Below are positions 1-9,714 of a DNA stretch of 64,000 nt, piece after piece (position 1 is the first letter of the stretch; every line of letters starts with the position of its first letter). The stretch comes from Capnocytophaga cynodegmi DSM 19736 (GTDB taxonomy: Bacteria; Bacteroidota; Bacteroidia; Flavobacteriales; Flavobacteriaceae), in assembly GCF_000379185.1 (NCBI RefSeq), contig NZ_KB900704.1:62001-126000 (forward strand), read 5' to 3'. A program made the translations under genes and the position numbers. The notes under the pieces were generated by a model that did not search any database, was not told the origin of the DNA, and was given only the letters and a program-made list of their open reading frames with translations.

Positions 1-1
1 C

Positions 2-67
2 GAAGCAAACTACCAAGATATGCTTAACTACGCTGTTTTTGCATTAATCCACCTAACTGAATCATAG
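2..67 (+). CDS. C-terminal end of a DUF1599-like protein (partial)
   Basis: Only the last 21 codons and the TAG stop lie inside the window, reading EANYQDMLNYAVFALIHLTE then S. The composition (acidic start, DMLNYAVFALI helix) resembles the C-terminus of DUF1599 (nucleotide-modification-associated) proteins, which in Flavobacteriia often sit just before the DoxX/BT_3928 gene found here. That assignment rests on recalled gene order and a short match, so it is tentative. The gene lacks its 5' part because of the window edge, not because of mutation. Confidence 0.5.
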   Translation, partial: EANYQDMLNYAVFALIHLTES

Positions 68-107
68 AATTACACAATCAATCACTATCATTAATTATTA
101 TCTGAAT

Positions 108-1202
108 ATGAGATATATTACACATTTTGTCCGTTTTATCGTAGGCGTACTATTTATCATTAGCGGACTTATCAAACTCAATGACCCTATCGGGTTTTCA
201 TTTAAGTTAGAAGAATACTTTAGCGAACCTGTACTAAATCTGCCTTTCTTAGAACCTTTCGCTCTTTGGTTAGCAATTGCTGTTTGTATAGTAGAAGTAC
301 TTTTAGGGGTAATGTTACTTGTTGGCTACAAAACAAAACTTACGTTGTGGTCATTACTTGCTATGCTGATATTCTTTGGCTTCCTTACCTTCTACTCTGC
401 TTATTTTAATAAAGTTACAGATTGTGGCTGCTTTGGTGATGTTATCAAATTCACTCCTTGGCAATCCTTCGGAAAAGATGTGTTTCTATTGGTATTAACT
501 TTAATCCTCTTTATTGGTCAAAAGTATATTACGCCCATCATAAAAGGGAACACTCCTTTAGTTATCAGTGTATTATCTTTAATAGGTTGTATTGCTTTTG
601 TACACCACGTTTATAATCATTTGCCTGTGGGAGACTTCAGAGCTTACAAGATAGGCACAAACATTCCCGAGGGGATGATTGTTCCTGAAGGGGCTCCCCT
701 ACCAAAGTATGATTATCACTGGAAATTCAACGTAAACGGAAAAGAGGAAGTATTTGTAACACAAGGTAATTACCCAAAAGTAGATGGAGAGTTCGTGTCT
801 TTTGATACAAAATTAATAGATCCTGGCTATACGCCTCCCATTCACGATTTCTTCATAGAAAAAAATGGTGAAAGTTACTTTGACGAAATGATGGATAAAG
901 AAAAGCTACTTGTAGTGACTTCTTATCGTATTGATAAATCTGACAAAGAAGCATTTAAAGCCATCAAAAAGGTAACAGATAAAGCATTAAAACAGGGATA
1001 CACCGTAATCGGCTTAACTTCTATCATTGAACAAGTTGAACAAATTAAAAAAGATTACGAACTAAATTTCGACTTTTATTTTAACGACGAAACTACTTTA
1101 AAAACAATGATTCGTTCTAATCCTGGAGTTATTACACTCAAAAAAGGGAATATCACGGACAAAAAGCACTTTAACGATGTGGATAAATTGCAATTACATT
1201 AA
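108..1202 (+). CDS. DoxX / BT_3928-family membrane protein with C-terminal thioredoxin-like region
   Basis: A 364-residue inner-membrane protein. The first half is a DoxX-type four-helix bundle (helices around residues 5-20, 50-72, 78-98 and 124-140) with the usual GLIKLNDP motif after helix 1 and a CGCFGD motif near residue 105. A further helix lies near 150-170. The last 120 residues are soluble and look like a degenerate thioredoxin-fold segment (LLVVTSYRIDKSDKEAF), without a CxxC pair. BT_3928-family proteins in Bacteroidetes share this layout; their function is not established. It starts 40 bp after the preceding stop and is followed by a hairpin terminator, so it probably ends that transcription unit. 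Confidence 0.8.
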   Translation: MRYITHFVRFIVGVLFIISGLIKLNDPIGFSFKLEEYFSEPVLNLPFLEPFALWLAIAVCIVEVLLGVMLLVGYKTKLTLWSLLAMLIFFGFLTFYSAYFNKVTDCGCFGDVIKFTPWQSFGKDVFLLVLTLILFIGQKYITPIIKGNTPLVISVLSLIGCIAFVHHVYNHLPVGDFRAYKIGTNIPEGMIVPEGAPLPKYDYHWKFNVNGKEEVFVTQGNYPKVDGEFVSFDTKLIDPGYTPPIHDFFIEKNGESYFDEMMDKEKLLVVTSYRIDKSDKEAFKAIKKVTDKALKQGYTVIGLTSIIEQVEQIKKDYELNFDFYFNDETTLKTMIRSNPGVITLKKGNITDKKHFNDVDKLQLH

Positions 1203-1238
1203 TATTTTTGCAAATCACAAACATACAATTTAACACAT

Positions 1239-1275
1239 AAAGGGAAGCAATACAAAATTGTTTCCCTTTCTTATT
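1239..1275 (+). terminator. Rho-independent terminator after the DoxX gene
   Basis: AAAGGGAA and TTCCCTTT form the outer stem, with CAAT/ATTG continuing the stem inside, followed by a T-rich stretch. It lies 36 bp after the stop codon. Confidence 0.75.
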
Positions 1276-1404
1276 TTGACACAAAACACTAATTATAAGA
1301 TTTTTACACATCAGTCATAACAATCTATTTTAACATATTCGAAAGAAATTTTGTTTATTCTATTTTTAATTCTTAATTTGCGTTGTAATTTTAAATGAAA
1401 AGCT

Positions 1405-3177
1405 ATGAATGCTGTTACGCGTTTGTTTGATATTCCTTATCATCAATTGAAAAATTCTCCATCAGAAGCGGCTTTCGTTACAAAATACAACGGAAAATGG
1501 GAAAAAACTTCAACTCAGGAATATATCGATAAATTCAATAAAATTAGTCGTGGGTTGTTGCGTCTGGGTGTCGAAAAAAACGATAAAATTGCTGTCATTT
1601 CGTCAAATAATCGTACAGAATGGCACGTTCTTGATATGGGAATTCTGCAAATTGGAGCTCAAAATGTTCCTGTTTATCCTACCATTTCTTTAGAAGATTA
1701 TGAGTATATATTCAATCACGCTGAATGCAAATATTGCTTTGTTTCAGATAAAGAATTGCTTGACAAAATAACTTCAATTCAAGATAAACTTCCAAATCTT
1801 AAAGGTGTATATACATTTGATGATGTCCCTTATGCCCATAGCTGGAAAGAAATATTAGATTTGGGAGAAGATAGCAGTAATCAAAAGGAAGTAGAAAGAC
1901 TCAAAACCAGCATTCAACCCAATGATTTAGCTACAATTATCTACACTTCAGGAACTACTGCTCGTCCAAAAGGAGTGATGCTTTCACATAATAATATCAT
2001 CTCAAATGTAATTGATTGCCAAGATAGACTACCCGTTGCCCAAGGTTCTCGTTGCTTGAGCTTTCTTCCTGTATGTCACATATTTGAGAGAATGCTGACG
2101 TACTTCTACCAATACAACTTTATGCGAATTTATTTTGCTGAATCTATTGATAAAATGGGTGAAAACATCAAAGAAGTTAAGCCTCACTTAATGACAGTTG
2201 TACCCAGAGTAGTTGAAAAAGTATATGATAAGATTTATGCTAAAGGAGCAGAATTAAAAGGAATATCTAAACGTTTGTTTTTTTGGGCATTAGAATTAGG
2301 GTTGAAATATGAACCGTACGGAGTTAATGGCTGGTGGTACAGTTTCCAATTAGGAATCGCAAGAAAATTAATTTTCAAAAAATGGAAAGAAGCCCTTGGC
2401 GGAGAACTCGAAATGATGGTATCAGGGAGTGCCGCCTTACAACCTCGACTGGCAAGAGTATTTTCGGCTGCGGGGCTCGATATAATGGAAGGTTACGGGC
2501 TTACAGAAACTTCTCCCGTTATTGCTGTTAACAGAAAATCAGGTAAATACTGGAAAATAGGAACTGTTGGTAAACCTATCAATAATATCGAAGTAAAAAT
2601 AGCTGAAGATGGCGAAATACTATGTAAAGGAGCAAATGTTATGTTAGGGTATTACAAAGACCCTGAGCTCACAAAAGATTCTATTACAGATGGTTTCTTC
2701 CATACAGGAGACATAGGCGAACTCGACAGCGACGGTTTTTTAAAAATCACGGATAGAAAAAAAGAAATTTTCAAAACATCAGGAGGAAAATATATCGCCC
2801 CACAAACAATTGAAAATCTACTAAAACAATCTCGGTTTATTGAGCAAGCAATGGTGGTAGGCGAAGGAGAAAAAATGCCAGCAGCCATCATACAACTAAA
2901 TTTCTCTTTTGTTAAAGAATGGGCAAAAAGACGTAACATCAATTTGGGAGAATCAAACGAAGAAGTCATCAAAAACCCAGAACTTTTCAAAAGAATTGAA
3001 AAGGAAGTAGAAAAGGTAAACAATAACTTAGGAAAATGGGAAAAAATAAAACTTTTTGCCTTCACACCCGATGAATGGAGCATTGATACGGGAGAACTTA
3101 CCCCAACATTAAAGCTTAAACGCCGTAATATCAAGGAAAAATATATTCATATTTATAACTCTTTTTACAATCAGTAG
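1405..3177 (+). CDS. Long-chain fatty acid--CoA ligase (AMP-binding)
   Basis: A 590-residue adenylate-forming enzyme that would activate fatty acids to acyl-CoA via an acyl-AMP intermediate. The P-loop-like A3 motif YTSGTTARPKG is at residues 180-190, the A5 motif MEGYGLTETSPV near 365, and the A7/A8 region HTGDIGELDSDGFLKITDRKKEIFK near 430-455, all intact. The length and the insert between A3 and A5 fit the long-chain (FadD/FAA) type of Bacteroidetes. No signal peptide is present, so it is cytosolic or membrane-associated. It precedes ribF and a thiolase on the same strand; the thiolase would consume its beta-oxidation products, though no hydratase/dehydrogenase genes are nearby. Confidence 0.93.
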   Translation: MNAVTRLFDIPYHQLKNSPSEAAFVTKYNGKWEKTSTQEYIDKFNKISRGLLRLGVEKNDKIAVISSNNRTEWHVLDMGILQIGAQNVPVYPTISLEDYEYIFNHAECKYCFVSDKELLDKITSIQDKLPNLKGVYTFDDVPYAHSWKEILDLGEDSSNQKEVERLKTSIQPNDLATIIYTSGTTARPKGVMLSHNNIISNVIDCQDRLPVAQGSRCLSFLPVCHIFERMLTYFYQYNFMRIYFAESIDKMGENIKEVKPHLMTVVPRVVEKVYDKIYAKGAELKGISKRLFFWALELGLKYEPYGVNGWWYSFQLGIARKLIFKKWKEALGGELEMMVSGSAALQPRLARVFSAAGLDIMEGYGLTETSPVIAVNRKSGKYWKIGTVGKPINNIEVKIAEDGEILCKGANVMLGYYKDPELTKDSITDGFFHTGDIGELDSDGFLKITDRKKEIFKTSGGKYIAPQTIENLLKQSRFIEQAMVVGEGEKMPAAIIQLNFSFVKEWAKRRNINLGESNEEVIKNPELFKRIEKEVEKVNNNLGKWEKIKLFAFTPDEWSIDTGELTPTLKLKRRNIKEKYIHIYNSFYNQ

Positions 3178-3236
3178 TCGAAACCTTAAACAAAAATTGA
3201 TTGAGAATTCAACTTTAAAAACGCTTTATTTCATAA

Positions 3237-4175
3237 ATGAAAGAAATTACAGACATCTCTAATTTTACGGCAGAAAAAGGCAGTGTTGTTACTATCGGTA
3301 CGTTCGATGGAATTCATTTAGGACATCAAAAAATTATAAAGAAACTTGTAGAAAATGCAAAAAAACAGGATTTATTAGCTACTATTTTTACTTTTTTTCC
3401 ACATCCAAGAATGATTATCCAAAAAGATGACAGCTTAAAGTTAATTCACACACTTGAAGAAAAAAAACAAATGTTAGAGTCATTAGGAGTTGACCAGTTG
3501 GTAATTTGTCCTTTCAATGAATCGTTCTCAAAAATGTCTGCAGAAAAGTTTGTAGAAGAACTTTTAGTTAACAGGCTGAAAGCGAAGAAAGTTATTATTG
3601 GATATGACCACCGATTTGGGAAAAACAGAAACGCTGACATCAATGATATGAAGCTGTTCGGGAAAAAATTTGGCTTTGAAGTAGAAGAAATTCCTGCACA
3701 AGAAATCAACGAAGTATCAGTAAGTTCTACAAAAATAAGACAAGCCTTACACGAAGGAGATGTTAAAAAGGCTTGGGAATATCTAGGAACTCCTTTTTGC
3801 ATCAAAGGAAAGGTGGTACACGGATTGAAAATAGGCAGAACCATCGGATTTCCAACAGCTAATATTCAAGTCAAAGAATCTTACAAAATCATTCCAAAAG
3901 ATGGGATTTACCTAGTTTATAGCATCTTTAGCAAAAAGAAAATTTATGGAATGATGAGCATTGGGAAAAACCCAACTATTGAAGGAAAGGGAGCGACCAT
4001 AGAAGTATACTACTTTGATTTTAAACAAGATATATACGAAAACAACGTAACAATATATTTTTTGGAACATCTTCGTGATGAGCAAAAGTTTGAATCAGTT
4101 GAAAAACTTAAAGAACAATTACAAATTGATGAAATCACTTCAAGGAAACTTATAAAAGAAAATTTCTTGAATTAA
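3237..4175 (+). CDS. ribF: Bifunctional riboflavin kinase / FAD synthetase
   Basis: A 312-residue enzyme that phosphorylates riboflavin to FMN and adenylylates FMN to FAD. The N-terminal nucleotidyltransferase half shows TIGTFDGIHLGHQ (about residues 20-32) and the VSSTKIRQAL motif near 162-171. The C-terminal flavokinase half begins GKVVHGLKIGRTIGFPTAN near 190 and contains a typical GIYLV strand. The size matches the family. It starts 60 bp after the acyl-CoA ligase, so cotranscription is possible. Confidence 0.95.
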   Translation: MKEITDISNFTAEKGSVVTIGTFDGIHLGHQKIIKKLVENAKKQDLLATIFTFFPHPRMIIQKDDSLKLIHTLEEKKQMLESLGVDQLVICPFNESFSKMSAEKFVEELLVNRLKAKKVIIGYDHRFGKNRNADINDMKLFGKKFGFEVEEIPAQEINEVSVSSTKIRQALHEGDVKKAWEYLGTPFCIKGKVVHGLKIGRTIGFPTANIQVKESYKIIPKDGIYLVYSIFSKKKIYGMMSIGKNPTIEGKGATIEVYYFDFKQDIYENNVTIYFLEHLRDEQKFESVEKLKEQLQIDEITSRKLIKENFLN

Positions 4176-4270
4176 TATAATTCTTTGTAAAAATATCTTT
4201 TTGAAAATAAAAAATAGTTAATAACCCTTTGAATAGTAAGTATTTTTCTATTCGCTAAAAACAAAAGCCT

Positions 4271-5449
4271 ATGAAAACAACTTATGTAGTAAAAGCATAT
4301 CGCACGGCTGTGGGGAAAGCCCCTCGTGGATTGTTGCGTTTCAAACGCCCCGATGAATTGGCAGCTGAAACCATTGCATATATGATGGCACAATTACCCA
4401 ATTTCGATAAAACTCTGATTGATGATGTTATTGTAGGAAATGCTATGCCCGAAGCCGAACAAGGATTGAACATTGGTCGTATCATTTCACTTATGGGGCT
4501 CCAAACTGACCAAGTTCCTGGAGTAACTGTAAACAGGTATTGTGCTTCAGGGTTGGAAACCATTGCTATGGGAATGGCTAAAATCCAATCAGGAATGGCA
4601 GATTGCATAATTGTTGGTGGAGTAGAAAGTATGAGTTACATTCCTTTCGGAGGATATCGACCGTCTCCAGATTACAAAGCTGTTAAAGAAGGTAACGAAG
4701 ATTTTTATTGGGGAATGGGACTTACTGCTGAAAAAGTTGCCAATCAGTTCAAGATTTCACGTGAGGATCAAGATTTTTTTGCCTTTCAGTCACATCAAAA
4801 AGCTTTGAAAGCCTTAGCAGAAAATAGATTTGAAAAACAAATTGTTCCCATCGAAATAGAAGAAATATTACTCGAAAACGGAAAACGCACAACTAAAAAG
4901 TACACTTTCAAAGTTGATGAGGGTCCTCGTATTGACACTTCATTGGAAGCGTTAGCCAAACTCAAGCCCGTTTTTGCTCAGAACGGAACGGTTACTGCTG
5001 GAAATTCATCACAAACTAGCGACGGAGCAGCTTTTTTGCTATTAATGAGTGAAGAAATGGTAAAGAAATTGAATCTTGAACCCATCGCACGACTGATGAC
5101 TTATGCAGTAGCTGGAGTTCCGCCAAGTATAATGGGCATTGGACCTGTAAAAGCTGTACCTAAAGCATTAAAACAAGCAGGAATGAGCATTAATGACCTC
5201 CAACTTATTGAATTAAACGAAGCTTTTGCTTCACAATCCTTGGCTGTTATTCGAGAATTAGACTTAAATCCCGAAATAATCAATGTAAATGGAGGAGCGA
5301 TAGCTTTGGGACATCCTTTGGGATGTACTGGAGCAAAATTATCAGTACAACTTTTCGATGAGTTAAAGCAGCGTAACCAAAAGTATGGAATGGTAACAAT
5401 GTGTGTAGGAACGGGACAGGGAGCTGCAGGGATTTACGAAGTGTTCTGA
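4271..5449 (+). CDS. Acetyl-CoA C-acyltransferase (thiolase)
   Basis: A 392-residue type-II thiolase for the last step of beta-oxidation, or acetoacetyl-CoA formation. The acylated cysteine is C91 in NRYCASGLET; the active-site histidine is in GGAIALGHPLGCTGAK near 345, and the second cysteine is in MCVGTGQGA near 380. All three regions are intact. Proteins of this type in Flavobacteriia usually lie next to a FadB-like multifunctional enzyme, which is absent from this window; whether it acts as FadA or as an acetyl-CoA acetyltransferase cannot be decided from sequence alone. Confidence 0.93.
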   Translation: MKTTYVVKAYRTAVGKAPRGLLRFKRPDELAAETIAYMMAQLPNFDKTLIDDVIVGNAMPEAEQGLNIGRIISLMGLQTDQVPGVTVNRYCASGLETIAMGMAKIQSGMADCIIVGGVESMSYIPFGGYRPSPDYKAVKEGNEDFYWGMGLTAEKVANQFKISREDQDFFAFQSHQKALKALAENRFEKQIVPIEIEEILLENGKRTTKKYTFKVDEGPRIDTSLEALAKLKPVFAQNGTVTAGNSSQTSDGAAFLLLMSEEMVKKLNLEPIARLMTYAVAGVPPSIMGIGPVKAVPKALKQAGMSINDLQLIELNEAFASQSLAVIRELDLNPEIINVNGGAIALGHPLGCTGAKLSVQLFDELKQRNQKYGMVTMCVGTGQGAAGIYEVF

Positions 5450-5473
5450 CAAAATCAAAATATTACAATACAA

Positions 5474-5501
5474 AATAGGCTCTCGCGGTCTATTTTTTTT
5501 A
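5474..5501 (+). terminator. Probable terminator after the thiolase gene
   Basis: AATAG and CTATT enclose an 11-base segment that can add one or two weak pairs, followed by eight T residues. The stem is short, so this is only probable. Confidence 0.5.
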
Positions 5502-5652
5502 CCAAATCAACAAATGTAAATTCCTTTCTTTAATTGTTAAAAAGACAATAAAATCATAGAATTAAATATTTCCATTTTCAGTACAAAATTTGCTGAAACA
5601 TATATTGCACAATATTTTTTACGATTTACTCCCTTTTTATCATTAATTTTTT

Positions 5653-5660
5653 TACTTTTG
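5653..5660 (+). promoter_or_regulatory. Bacteroidetes -7 box for the 5696/trmD pair
   Basis: TACTTTTG matches the TAnnTTTG consensus 35 bp before the start codon. No clear TTG element is seen at the expected spacing upstream. Confidence 0.5.
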
Positions 5661-5695
5661 TTTTTTGAAAATAATTTAATCGTAAAAATATAAAA

Positions 5696-6307
5696 ATGAG
5701 GAAACAATTAGTTGTAGGAGCATTAACAGTTTTCTTTTCGTTTACATCTGCAATAAATGCTCAAGAGCAAAGTTTAGATAGTGTAAATGTTCAAGTTAAG
5801 AAAAAACAAAATACACTTAATGAACAGTTTGAAACTTTGGTTGAAAAAGCAAACTCTTGGCAAAGTTACAAAATTATTGACCGAGCTAAATTAGGTAGTT
5901 ATCAAAAGAATGTTATCGACAGCCTACAAAGTATCAAGTCTAAAATACAAGCTCAACAAGATATTATAAACGGACACGAAGAAGAAGTCAAAAAGTTAAA
6001 TGAAAAAATATCTGAATTAGAAAACAACCTTGAAAAAACTCAAAATGAGAAAGATAGTGTAAACTTTTTAGGCTTTTTACTTCCAAAATCAACTTATTCT
6101 TTAATGATGTGGAGCTTTTTGTTAGTACTGGCTTGCTTGTTATTCTTCTATGTATATAAATATGTAAACGGAAGTGCAATTACTAAAAAATCACTTCAGG
6201 ATTTACGTGAACTTCAGGAAGAGTACGAAAATTATAGAAAATCAGCTATAGAAAGAGAGCAAAAAGTACGTCGCCAACTTCAGGACGAAATCAACAAACA
6301 TAGGTAA
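5696..6307 (+). CDS. Secreted coiled-coil protein with one membrane helix, paired with trmD
   Basis: A 203-residue protein of unknown function. It has an N-terminal signal peptide (hydrophobic residues 7-21, cleavage after INA), a long charged coiled coil at about 85-125, one strong transmembrane helix at about 137-158, and a second basic/acidic coiled coil to the end. It stops 3 bp before trmD, so the two are certainly cotranscribed. Similar short proteins before trmD in Flavobacteriia are sometimes named after trmD by mistake; nothing in it resembles a methyltransferase. Confidence 0.8.
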   Translation: MRKQLVVGALTVFFSFTSAINAQEQSLDSVNVQVKKKQNTLNEQFETLVEKANSWQSYKIIDRAKLGSYQKNVIDSLQSIKSKIQAQQDIINGHEEEVKKLNEKISELENNLEKTQNEKDSVNFLGFLLPKSTYSLMMWSFLLVLACLLFFYVYKYVNGSAITKKSLQDLRELQEEYENYRKSAIEREQKVRRQLQDEINKHR

Positions 6308-6310
6308 TTG

Positions 6311-6988
6311 ATGCGTATTGATATTATTTCAGTAGTTCCTGAACTTTTGGAAAGCCCTTTCAATGCTTCAATTATGAAAAGAGCCATTGAAAAAGGATTA
6401 GTTGAGGTTCATTTTCATAATTTAAGAGATTATAGTACAGGAAGTTATCGACAAGTAGATGATTATCAGTTTGGTGGAGGAGCTGGAATGGTTTTGATGG
6501 TTGAACCTATTGACAAGTGCATTTCTGGACTAAAGTCGCAACGCCATTACGATGAAATCATTTATATGACGCCTGATGGGGAGACATTCAACCAAAAAAC
6601 GGCAAATAAAATGTCTCTTCAGGAAAACATAATAATTCTTTGCGGACACTACAAGGGAGTTGATCAGCGCGTTCGTGACCACTTCATTACCAAAGAAATA
6701 TCAATAGGAGATTATGTTATTTCAGGAGGCGAATTGGGAGCCTTGATTATTTGTGATGCAATTATTCGGCTGATTCCTGGAGTTTTAGGAGATGAAACTT
6801 CTGCATTGACTGACTCTTTTCAGGATAATTTATTAGCACCTCCCGTTTATACACGTCCTGCCTCCTACAAAGGATGGGAAGTACCTGAAATATTACTCAG
6901 TGGAAACTTTCCTGAAATAGAACAATGGCGAGAAGATGAAGCCTACAAACACACCAAAAATAGGAGACCCGATTTACTCGAAAATTAA
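6311..6988 (+). CDS. trmD: tRNA (guanine-N1)-methyltransferase
   Basis: A 225-residue SPOUT methyltransferase that forms m1G37 in tRNAs reading CUN, CCN and CGG codons, preventing frameshifts. Recognisable blocks are [13 protein letters not shown] at the start, [14 protein letters not shown] near 55-68, the knot region [16 protein letters not shown] near 110-125 and [19 protein letters not shown] near 130-150, and the C-terminal RRPDLL. An in-frame TTG lies one codon upstream, but ATG at 6311 gives the family-typical N-terminus. A terminator follows directly. Confidence 0.97.
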   Translation: MRIDIISVVPELLESPFNASIMKRAIEKGLVEVHFHNLRDYSTGSYRQVDDYQFGGGAGMVLMVEPIDKCISGLKSQRHYDEIIYMTPDGETFNQKTANKMSLQENIIILCGHYKGVDQRVRDHFITKEISIGDYVISGGELGALIICDAIIRLIPGVLGDETSALTDSFQDNLLAPPVYTRPASYKGWEVPEILLSGNFPEIEQWREDEAYKHTKNRRPDLLEN

Positions 6989-6992
6989 TCAT

Positions 6993-7023
6993 ATAAAAAG
7001 GCTACCAAAAGGTAGCCTTTTCA
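6993..7023. terminator. Bidirectional terminator between trmD and the HU gene
   Basis: AAAAGGCTACC and GGTAGCCTTTT form a perfect stem around an AAAA loop, with A and T runs on the two sides. It sits between convergent genes and can serve both. Confidence 0.85.
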
Positions 7024-7028
7024 CTTTC

Positions 7029-7307
7029 TTACTTCGTATTTACTGCATCAGATAACTCAGAACCAGGTTTGAATTTAACCACATTTTTAGCGGCTACTTT
7101 AATAATTTCATTGGTACGAGGGTTTCTTGCCTCACGAGCTTCTTTTTTAGCAACTGACCAAGAACCAAAGCCTACAATTGAAACCTTGTCCCCTTTTTTC
7201 AGAGTTTTTTCTACATTCGCAAAAAAAGATTCCAATGCTTTCTTTGCATCTACTTTTGTGATTCCTGCATCAGCAGCAATAGCATCAATTAATTCTGTTT
7301 TATTCAT
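7029..7307 (-). CDS. HU family DNA-binding protein
   Basis: A 92-residue nucleoid protein of the bacterial HU/IHF family, starting MNKTELIDAIAADAGI, with the helical dimerisation part followed by VSIVGFGSWSVAKKEAREARNPRTNE, the canonical GFG turn and the beta-arm with the DNA-intercalating proline (RNPRT). The length is exactly that of classical HU. It has its own promoter and a shared terminator. A second, longer HU-related protein is encoded at 41999-42370. Confidence 0.97.
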   Translation of the reverse strand: MNKTELIDAIAADAGITKVDAKKALESFFANVEKTLKKGDKVSIVGFGSWSVAKKEAREARNPRTNEIIKVAAKNVVKFKPGSELSDAVNTK

Positions 7308-7336
7308 AGTATTGACTTTAATACAATTAATAAGGA

Positions 7337-7366
7337 CAAAGATAATAATATATTTAAACCACGCAA
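7337..7366 (-). promoter_or_regulatory. Promoter of the HU gene
   Basis: On the minus strand, TTG (7366-7364), a 19-bp spacer and TATCTTTG (7344-7337) match the Bacteroidetes housekeeping promoter. The -7 box is 30 bp before the start codon. Confidence 0.75.
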
Positions 7367-7447
7367 TATACTTTTTAATAAAAAGACTATATTTTAAATA
7401 AAAATTAACATATTAATTGTATTTCACTAAAAGATTCATAAAAAACT

Positions 7448-9553
7448 TCATTTCTCTTTAATACTCATAGCAAATCCTCCGCTAGGGGCTAACCAAATTT
7501 TCATCTTTTTTCCACTATTAACCTTCTTTTTACTAATAACATAACTTTGAGGATTGGTTTGCCAATGGGCGTCCTTCGCATCGGCATAAATTATTACTTC
7601 GTACGTTTTATCCGAAGGAAGAAAGCTAAAATCAACATATGCTTCACGTGAGTTTTCATCAGTGATTCCTCCTACAAACCATTCATTCTTATTTTTAGCT
7701 TTCCGAGCAATAGTTACATAATCACCTGGTTCTGCTTCTAAAATATACGTTTTATCCCAATCCACTGCCACATCTTTTATAAACTGAAAGGCATCGGAAA
7801 AACGCCCATAATTCTCAATTAAATCTGCCGCCATTTGCAACGGACTATACATCGTCACATAAAGTGCTAATTGTTTGGTGAGTGTAGTACTCAATTTGGC
7901 TTTATTGGAACCATATACGGACAAATCCCCCTGAAAAATTCCTGGTGTATAGTCCATTGGCCCTCCTTTCAATCGGGTAAAAGGTAATATGGTTGTATGG
8001 TCAGGATGATTTCCGTTGAAGGACTCAAACTCTGTACCTCGAGCCGACTCTTGAGCAATCCAATTTGGAAAAGTACGACAAAGCCCCGTCGGACGAACTG
8101 CTTCGTGTGAATTGACCATAATCTTATATTCCGAAGCCGTTTTTACGACATAATTATAATGATTTACCATCCATTGTCCATCGTGATATTCGCTTCGTGG
8201 AATAATAGGTCCCACATATCCTGTTTTTACTGAATTATATCCATTGTCTACCATAAACTTGAAAGCCTTATGCAACTGACGTTCATAATCTATTACAGAA
8301 GAAGTAGTTTCATGATGTATTATGATTTTCACTCCTTTACTTTGTGCATAATTTTGCAGTTCTTTAACATCAAAATCAGGATATGATTTGGTGAAACTAT
8401 AAATTTTCTCTTTATGATATGCTACATTATCCTCCCAACCTTCATTCCAACCTTCAACTAATACAGCATCAAATCCATTTTTAGAAGCAAAATCAATATA
8501 CTTTTTAACGTGACTGGTATTTGCTCCGTGATGCCCATTTGATGGAAGTGTTGAGTAATCAGTTTTTCCAATAGTAATATCTTTAAAATCAGTGTAAGCC
8601 CAAGAAGACCCACTCCCGATAAAATATTCCCACCAAACACCCAAATATTTCATTGGTTTTATCCAAGAAGTATCTTCAAAATCGCAAGGTTCGTTGAGAT
8701 TTAGTATCAAGTTAGAAGCTAAAATATCACGAGCATCATCACTGACAATAATTGTACGCCAAGGAGTTGTGTTTCCTGTTTGAAAATAAACTTTATTGCC
8801 GTTTTTGTCTGGAGTCAAGTGTACACTTAAAGAAAAAGATTTTCCATCAACATTTAAAAACATTGCAGAGTAATTTATCAAAGCCGCTTCGTGGATATTG
8901 ATATACAAATCATCCTTAGTTTTTAGCATCAGAGGTGTTTGTACGGCTACATTTGGCGAAGGTGCTTTAGCAGCTAATGGCTCCTTACGAACATTTTCTA
9001 TCAAAGCATCAATTTCTGATAACTGAGATGTAGTAATTGGAAATTCGTTTGTATCATAATCAGCAGGAATCCAGAAAACTTTATGATTACCCGTAAGATT
9101 GAATTCCGTTAGTTCCTCTTTTATTATGAAATGTCGAAGTTCTTTTTGTGTTGGAAATTCGTAACGAAACCCAAGTCCGTCATTAAACAATCGAAAACGA
9201 ATATTTACTTTCCAGTTATTAGTTTTATGCACTAAAAACAACAGCATTTCATTATAATTATCCCGTATTTCACTATTTTCTCCCCATACGGGCTTCCAAA
9301 TAGTATCCGAAGACGTATTTTCTGTTCTGATTACCGAAAAATTTTCTGAAAAATACAAAAAATCATTTAGGATAAAGCCCATTTTACTTTCTTCAATTAC
9401 TTTTTTACCCTTATAATTGAGTTCGTATACTGGCTTTCCTCCTTCTTTTAACACAAAAGAAAGTCTTAAATGTTTATCTGGAGAATAAACTACTTGTGCA
9501 AATGCCATTTTTACAAATAAAAAAAGCATAAAAAATATTAATACCCTTTTCAT
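7448..9553 (-). CDS. GH97 alpha-glucosidase (SusB-like)
   Basis: A 701-residue secreted or periplasmic glycoside hydrolase. The start is placed at MKRVLIFFML because it gives a signal peptide ending AFAQ; an upstream 16-codon extension is basic and unlike a start. The (beta/alpha)8 domain carries VLVEGWNEGWED, HHETTSS, NSHEAVRP and ESARGTEFE. The three glutamates E415, E484 and E508 have the same spacing (69 and 24 residues) as E439, E508 and E532 of the inverting SusB enzyme as I recall it, so alpha-glucosidase rather than the retaining alpha-galactosidase branch is likely. No SusC/SusD genes adjoin; the gene stands alone between HU and ettA. Confidence 0.92.
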   Translation of the reverse strand: MKRVLIFFMLFLFVKMAFAQVVYSPDKHLRLSFVLKEGGKPVYELNYKGKKVIEESKMGFILNDFLYFSENFSVIRTENTSSDTIWKPVWGENSEIRDNYNEMLLFLVHKTNNWKVNIRFRLFNDGLGFRYEFPTQKELRHFIIKEELTEFNLTGNHKVFWIPADYDTNEFPITTSQLSEIDALIENVRKEPLAAKAPSPNVAVQTPLMLKTKDDLYINIHEAALINYSAMFLNVDGKSFSLSVHLTPDKNGNKVYFQTGNTTPWRTIIVSDDARDILASNLILNLNEPCDFEDTSWIKPMKYLGVWWEYFIGSGSSWAYTDFKDITIGKTDYSTLPSNGHHGANTSHVKKYIDFASKNGFDAVLVEGWNEGWEDNVAYHKEKIYSFTKSYPDFDVKELQNYAQSKGVKIIIHHETTSSVIDYERQLHKAFKFMVDNGYNSVKTGYVGPIIPRSEYHDGQWMVNHYNYVVKTASEYKIMVNSHEAVRPTGLCRTFPNWIAQESARGTEFESFNGNHPDHTTILPFTRLKGGPMDYTPGIFQGDLSVYGSNKAKLSTTLTKQLALYVTMYSPLQMAADLIENYGRFSDAFQFIKDVAVDWDKTYILEAEPGDYVTIARKAKNKNEWFVGGITDENSREAYVDFSFLPSDKTYEVIIYADAKDAHWQTNPQSYVISKKKVNSGKKMKIWLAPSGGFAMSIKEK

Positions 9554-9598
9554 ATTTATACATTTATTAAAATCATTCTTTTCTTTTTTAATTATATA

Positions 9599-9606
9599 CA
9601 AAATTA
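9599..9606 (-). promoter_or_regulatory. Candidate -7 box for the GH97 gene
   Basis: The minus strand reads TAATTTTG, matching TAnnTTTG, 46 bp before the chosen start codon. No convincing -33 TTG is visible. Confidence 0.4.
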
Positions 9607-9639
9607 AGAATTTATATGCATTTGCTTACCTACATTTAT

Positions 9640-9675
9640 AAAAAATTAGGAGAAATGAATAATTCATTTCTCCTA
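9640..9675 (-). terminator. Terminator after ettA
   Basis: A perfect 13-bp inverted repeat (TAGGAGAAATGAA / TTCATTTCTCCTA, 9647-9675) is followed on the minus strand by a run of T residues. Confidence 0.8.
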
Positions 9676-9714
9676 TAACATATTAATTTTTGTAGGTACA
9701 TATCAAAATAATTA